A stretch of 50,490 bases of DNA from assembly GCA_027061845.1 (NCBI GenBank), contig JAMOVS010000047.1, positions 1-50,490 on the forward strand. The letters are read 5' to 3'. Below are positions 50,361 to 50,490 of the stretch, piece by piece; position 1 is the first letter of the stretch, and each line of letters opens with the position of its first letter. This DNA comes from Thermaceae bacterium. Its GTDB lineage: Bacteria > Deinococcota > Deinococci > Deinococcales > Marinithermaceae. The notes under the pieces are model-generated. The model worked only from the letters and a program-made list of their open reading frames with translations, had not been told where the DNA came from and ran no database searches. Made by a program: the position numbers and the translations under genes.

Positions 50361-50389
50361 ACGAAGCGAGCGTGGATTTCGTCTTTTTT
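50361..50389 (+). terminator. Weak candidate terminator downstream of GGT gene
   Basis: ACGAA-N12-TTCGT followed by C and T6. Confidence 0.35.
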
Positions 50390-50418
50390 GCTCGCCGCCG
50401 TATTTGAATAGAGCTCAG

Positions 50419-50458
50419 GGTTGGCGTCAATCCCTCCATCGCGCGGGAGGGTCGGGAC
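50419..50458. repeat. Solitary CRISPR-repeat-like hairpin motif at window edge (candidate only)
   Basis: Reverse complement GTCCCGACCCTCCCGCGCGATGGAGGGATTGACGCCAACC contains CCCTCC/GGAGGG arms and an ATTGACGC end; only one copy visible. Confidence 0.25.
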
Positions 50459-50490
50459 CTAGGGAATTCCCTTGCCTCCTTACTACCGAA

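Noticed and set aside
50005-50439. 144-aa minus-strand ORF at the right end
   Set aside because: Arg/Pro/Gly-rich antisense of the GGT gene plus intergenic DNA; no homologous motif.

Overview
GC-rich window, consistent with a Thermaceae (Deinococcus-Thermus) chromosome; that placement is inferred from gene content (V/A-type ATPase in the Thermus order G-I-L-E-C-F-A-B-D, paired gdhA/gdhB, DUF3809-like protein, efp-accB-accC-asp23-nusB-folD cluster). It reads as core or near-core chromosome: about 47 protein genes, one initiator tRNA-fMet, and no transposase, integrase, phage gene, toxin-antitoxin pair or cas gene that I can recognise. I did not find a convincing new multi-gene system. The best second looks are: (1) a GdhA paralogue that has lost both signature active-site lysines next to an intact GdhB; (2) a window-wide pattern of TANNNT boxes 6-8 nt upstream of start codons, implying leaderless mRNAs, including two superimposed divergent promoters; (3) operator-like dyads in the TRAP-TAXI, MFS and SufT-like (DUF59) promoters; (4) a perfect 28-bp palindrome after gdhB; (5) a rhodanese-TlpA fusion lipoprotein; (6) a solitary CRISPR-repeat-like hairpin motif at the extreme right edge. 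Most long overlapping ORFs in the track are antisense artefacts of high GC3. All assignments come from reading the sequence and family recognition; no searches were run.
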